A model generated the notes under the pieces. That model saw only the letters and a program-made list of their open reading frames with translations. It was not told the origin of the DNA and searched no databases. Positions 5,928-6,140 of a DNA stretch of 6,140 nucleotides are shown in pieces; position 1 is the first letter of the stretch, and every line of letters begins with the position of its first letter. The stretch is from Halobacteriales archaeon (GTDB taxonomy: Archaea; Thermoplasmatota; SW-10-69-26; JACQPN01; JAIVGT01). The translations under genes and the position numbers were made by a program. The stretch covers positions 1 through 6,140 of the forward strand of contig JAIVGT010000058.1 of NCBI GenBank assembly GCA_020201485.1, read 5' to 3'.

Positions 5928-5937
5928 TTCAAGTAGC
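5928..5937 (+). promoter_or_regulatory. Possible weak TATA-like patch before the dehydrogenase gene
   Basis: CTTCAAGTAG is the most A/T-rich part of the 66-base gap before ATG 5967 and lies 30-39 bases upstream, a plausible distance for a TATA element with a short leader. The match to a TATA consensus is weak, and read-through from the NAD kinase gene is equally possible. Confidence 0.25.
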
Positions 5938-5957
5938 GTTCCCCGCTTCCCAACGCC

Positions 5958-5961
5958 AGGG
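5958..5961 (+). promoter_or_regulatory. Shine-Dalgarno-like AGGG before the dehydrogenase gene
   Basis: AGGG ends 5 bases before ATG 5967. The spacing supports that ATG rather than the in-frame ATG at 5979, although the pairing is short. Confidence 0.35.
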
Positions 5962-5966
5962 TCCGC

Positions 5967-6140
5967 ATGGCAGGCACGATGAAGGCGGTCGTCACGACGC
6001 AGCCGAAGCCGCACGCGATGCAGTACAAGGACGTCCCCATCCCGGAGCCGGCGGCGGGCGAGGTCCTGGTCAAGCTCAAGATCGCCAGCATCTGCGGCAC
6101 CGACCTGCACATCTACAAGTGGGACCCCTGGGCGCAGAAC
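5967..6140 (+). CDS. L-threonine 3-dehydrogenase-like zinc alcohol dehydrogenase, N-terminal part
   Basis: Only the first 58 codons lie in the window; the frame is still open at the right edge. The sequence shows the start of the GroES-like domain of medium-chain dehydrogenases: IPEPAAGEVLVKLK, then SICGTDLHIYKWDPWAQ (41-57). The pattern ICGTD-x-HIY-x-W-x-x-W-x-Q is characteristic of threonine dehydrogenase rather than of general alcohol or sorbitol dehydrogenases. C43 matches the catalytic zinc ligand, and T45 and H48 match the catalytic Thr and His of characterised threonine dehydrogenases. The full enzyme, usually about 340-350 residues, oxidises threonine with NAD to 2-amino-3-ketobutyrate, which is then cleaved to glycine and acetyl-CoA. 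The Rossmann domain and remaining zinc ligands lie beyond the edge, so a related polyol dehydrogenase is not fully excluded. Confidence 0.8.
   Translation, partial: MAGTMKAVVTTQPKPHAMQYKDVPIPEPAAGEVLVKLKIASICGTDLHIYKWDPWAQN

Noticed and set aside
4683..6112. Two long minus-strand open frames (475 and 460 codons) antisense to the NAD kinase and dehydrogenase genes
   Set aside because: They cross two well-supported plus-strand genes, lack recognisable motifs and have the biased composition expected of antisense frames in GC-rich DNA.
1..6140. Bacterial (actinobacterial or myxobacterial) or haloarchaeal origin
   Set aside because: High GC alone would allow these, but the AbrB-PhoU fusion, PGF-CTERM-like tail, TATA boxes and COG3199 NAD kinase favour an archaeon, and the proteins lack the strong acidic bias of haloarchaea. 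This is not proven without a search.
1..6140. CRISPR array, insertion sequence, tRNA, rRNA or attachment site
   Set aside because: I read through both strands and found no regularly spaced repeats, no transposase-like protein, no terminal inverted repeats and no tRNA T-loop with matching stem.

Overview
The window looks like chromosomal DNA of a high-GC, non-halophilic euryarchaeon, most plausibly a member of the Thermoplasmatota. This is an inference from several signs: an AbrB-PhoU fusion regulator; a COG3199-type (archaeal) NAD kinase; a secreted protein ending in a PGF-CTERM-like anchor; TATA-like A/T patches about 25-40 bases before several starts; and few Shine-Dalgarno sites. The proteins lack the extreme Asp/Glu excess of haloarchaea. 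Lineage was not tested by any search.

Layout, left to right. 1-221 is non-coding as far as can be seen; it holds a strong 10-bp hairpin (54-79) and a clear TATA box (about 180-187). 222-1289 (+) encodes the AbrB-PhoU regulator, followed after 2 bases by a 64-residue hypothetical gene (1292-1486, +). That small gene overlaps tail-to-tail by 10 bases with a minus-strand gene (1477-2685) for an exported, membrane-anchored copper protein carrying a complete CuA-type ligand set. Upstream of it on the same strand is an AMP-forming acetyl/acyl-CoA synthetase (2752-4686, -). A 71-base divergent spacer separates this from a plus-strand NAD kinase (start reassigned to GTG at 4758, end 5900). The window ends in the first 58 codons of a threonine 3-dehydrogenase-like zinc dehydrogenase (from 5967, +).

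How they may work together: the two minus-strand genes and the two rightmost plus-strand genes are mostly central metabolism (acyl activation, NADP supply, threonine breakdown towards glycine and acetyl-CoA). No phosphate transporter genes flank the PhoU protein and no heme-copper oxidase or nitrous oxide reductase genes flank the CuA protein in the visible sequence, so partners of both are unknown. There is no sign of mobile elements, CRISPR, tRNA or rRNA. The very long open frames antisense to these genes are by-products of high GC. The most interesting item is the free-standing, surface-anchored CuA-domain protein with a His-rich insertion next to its copper site.
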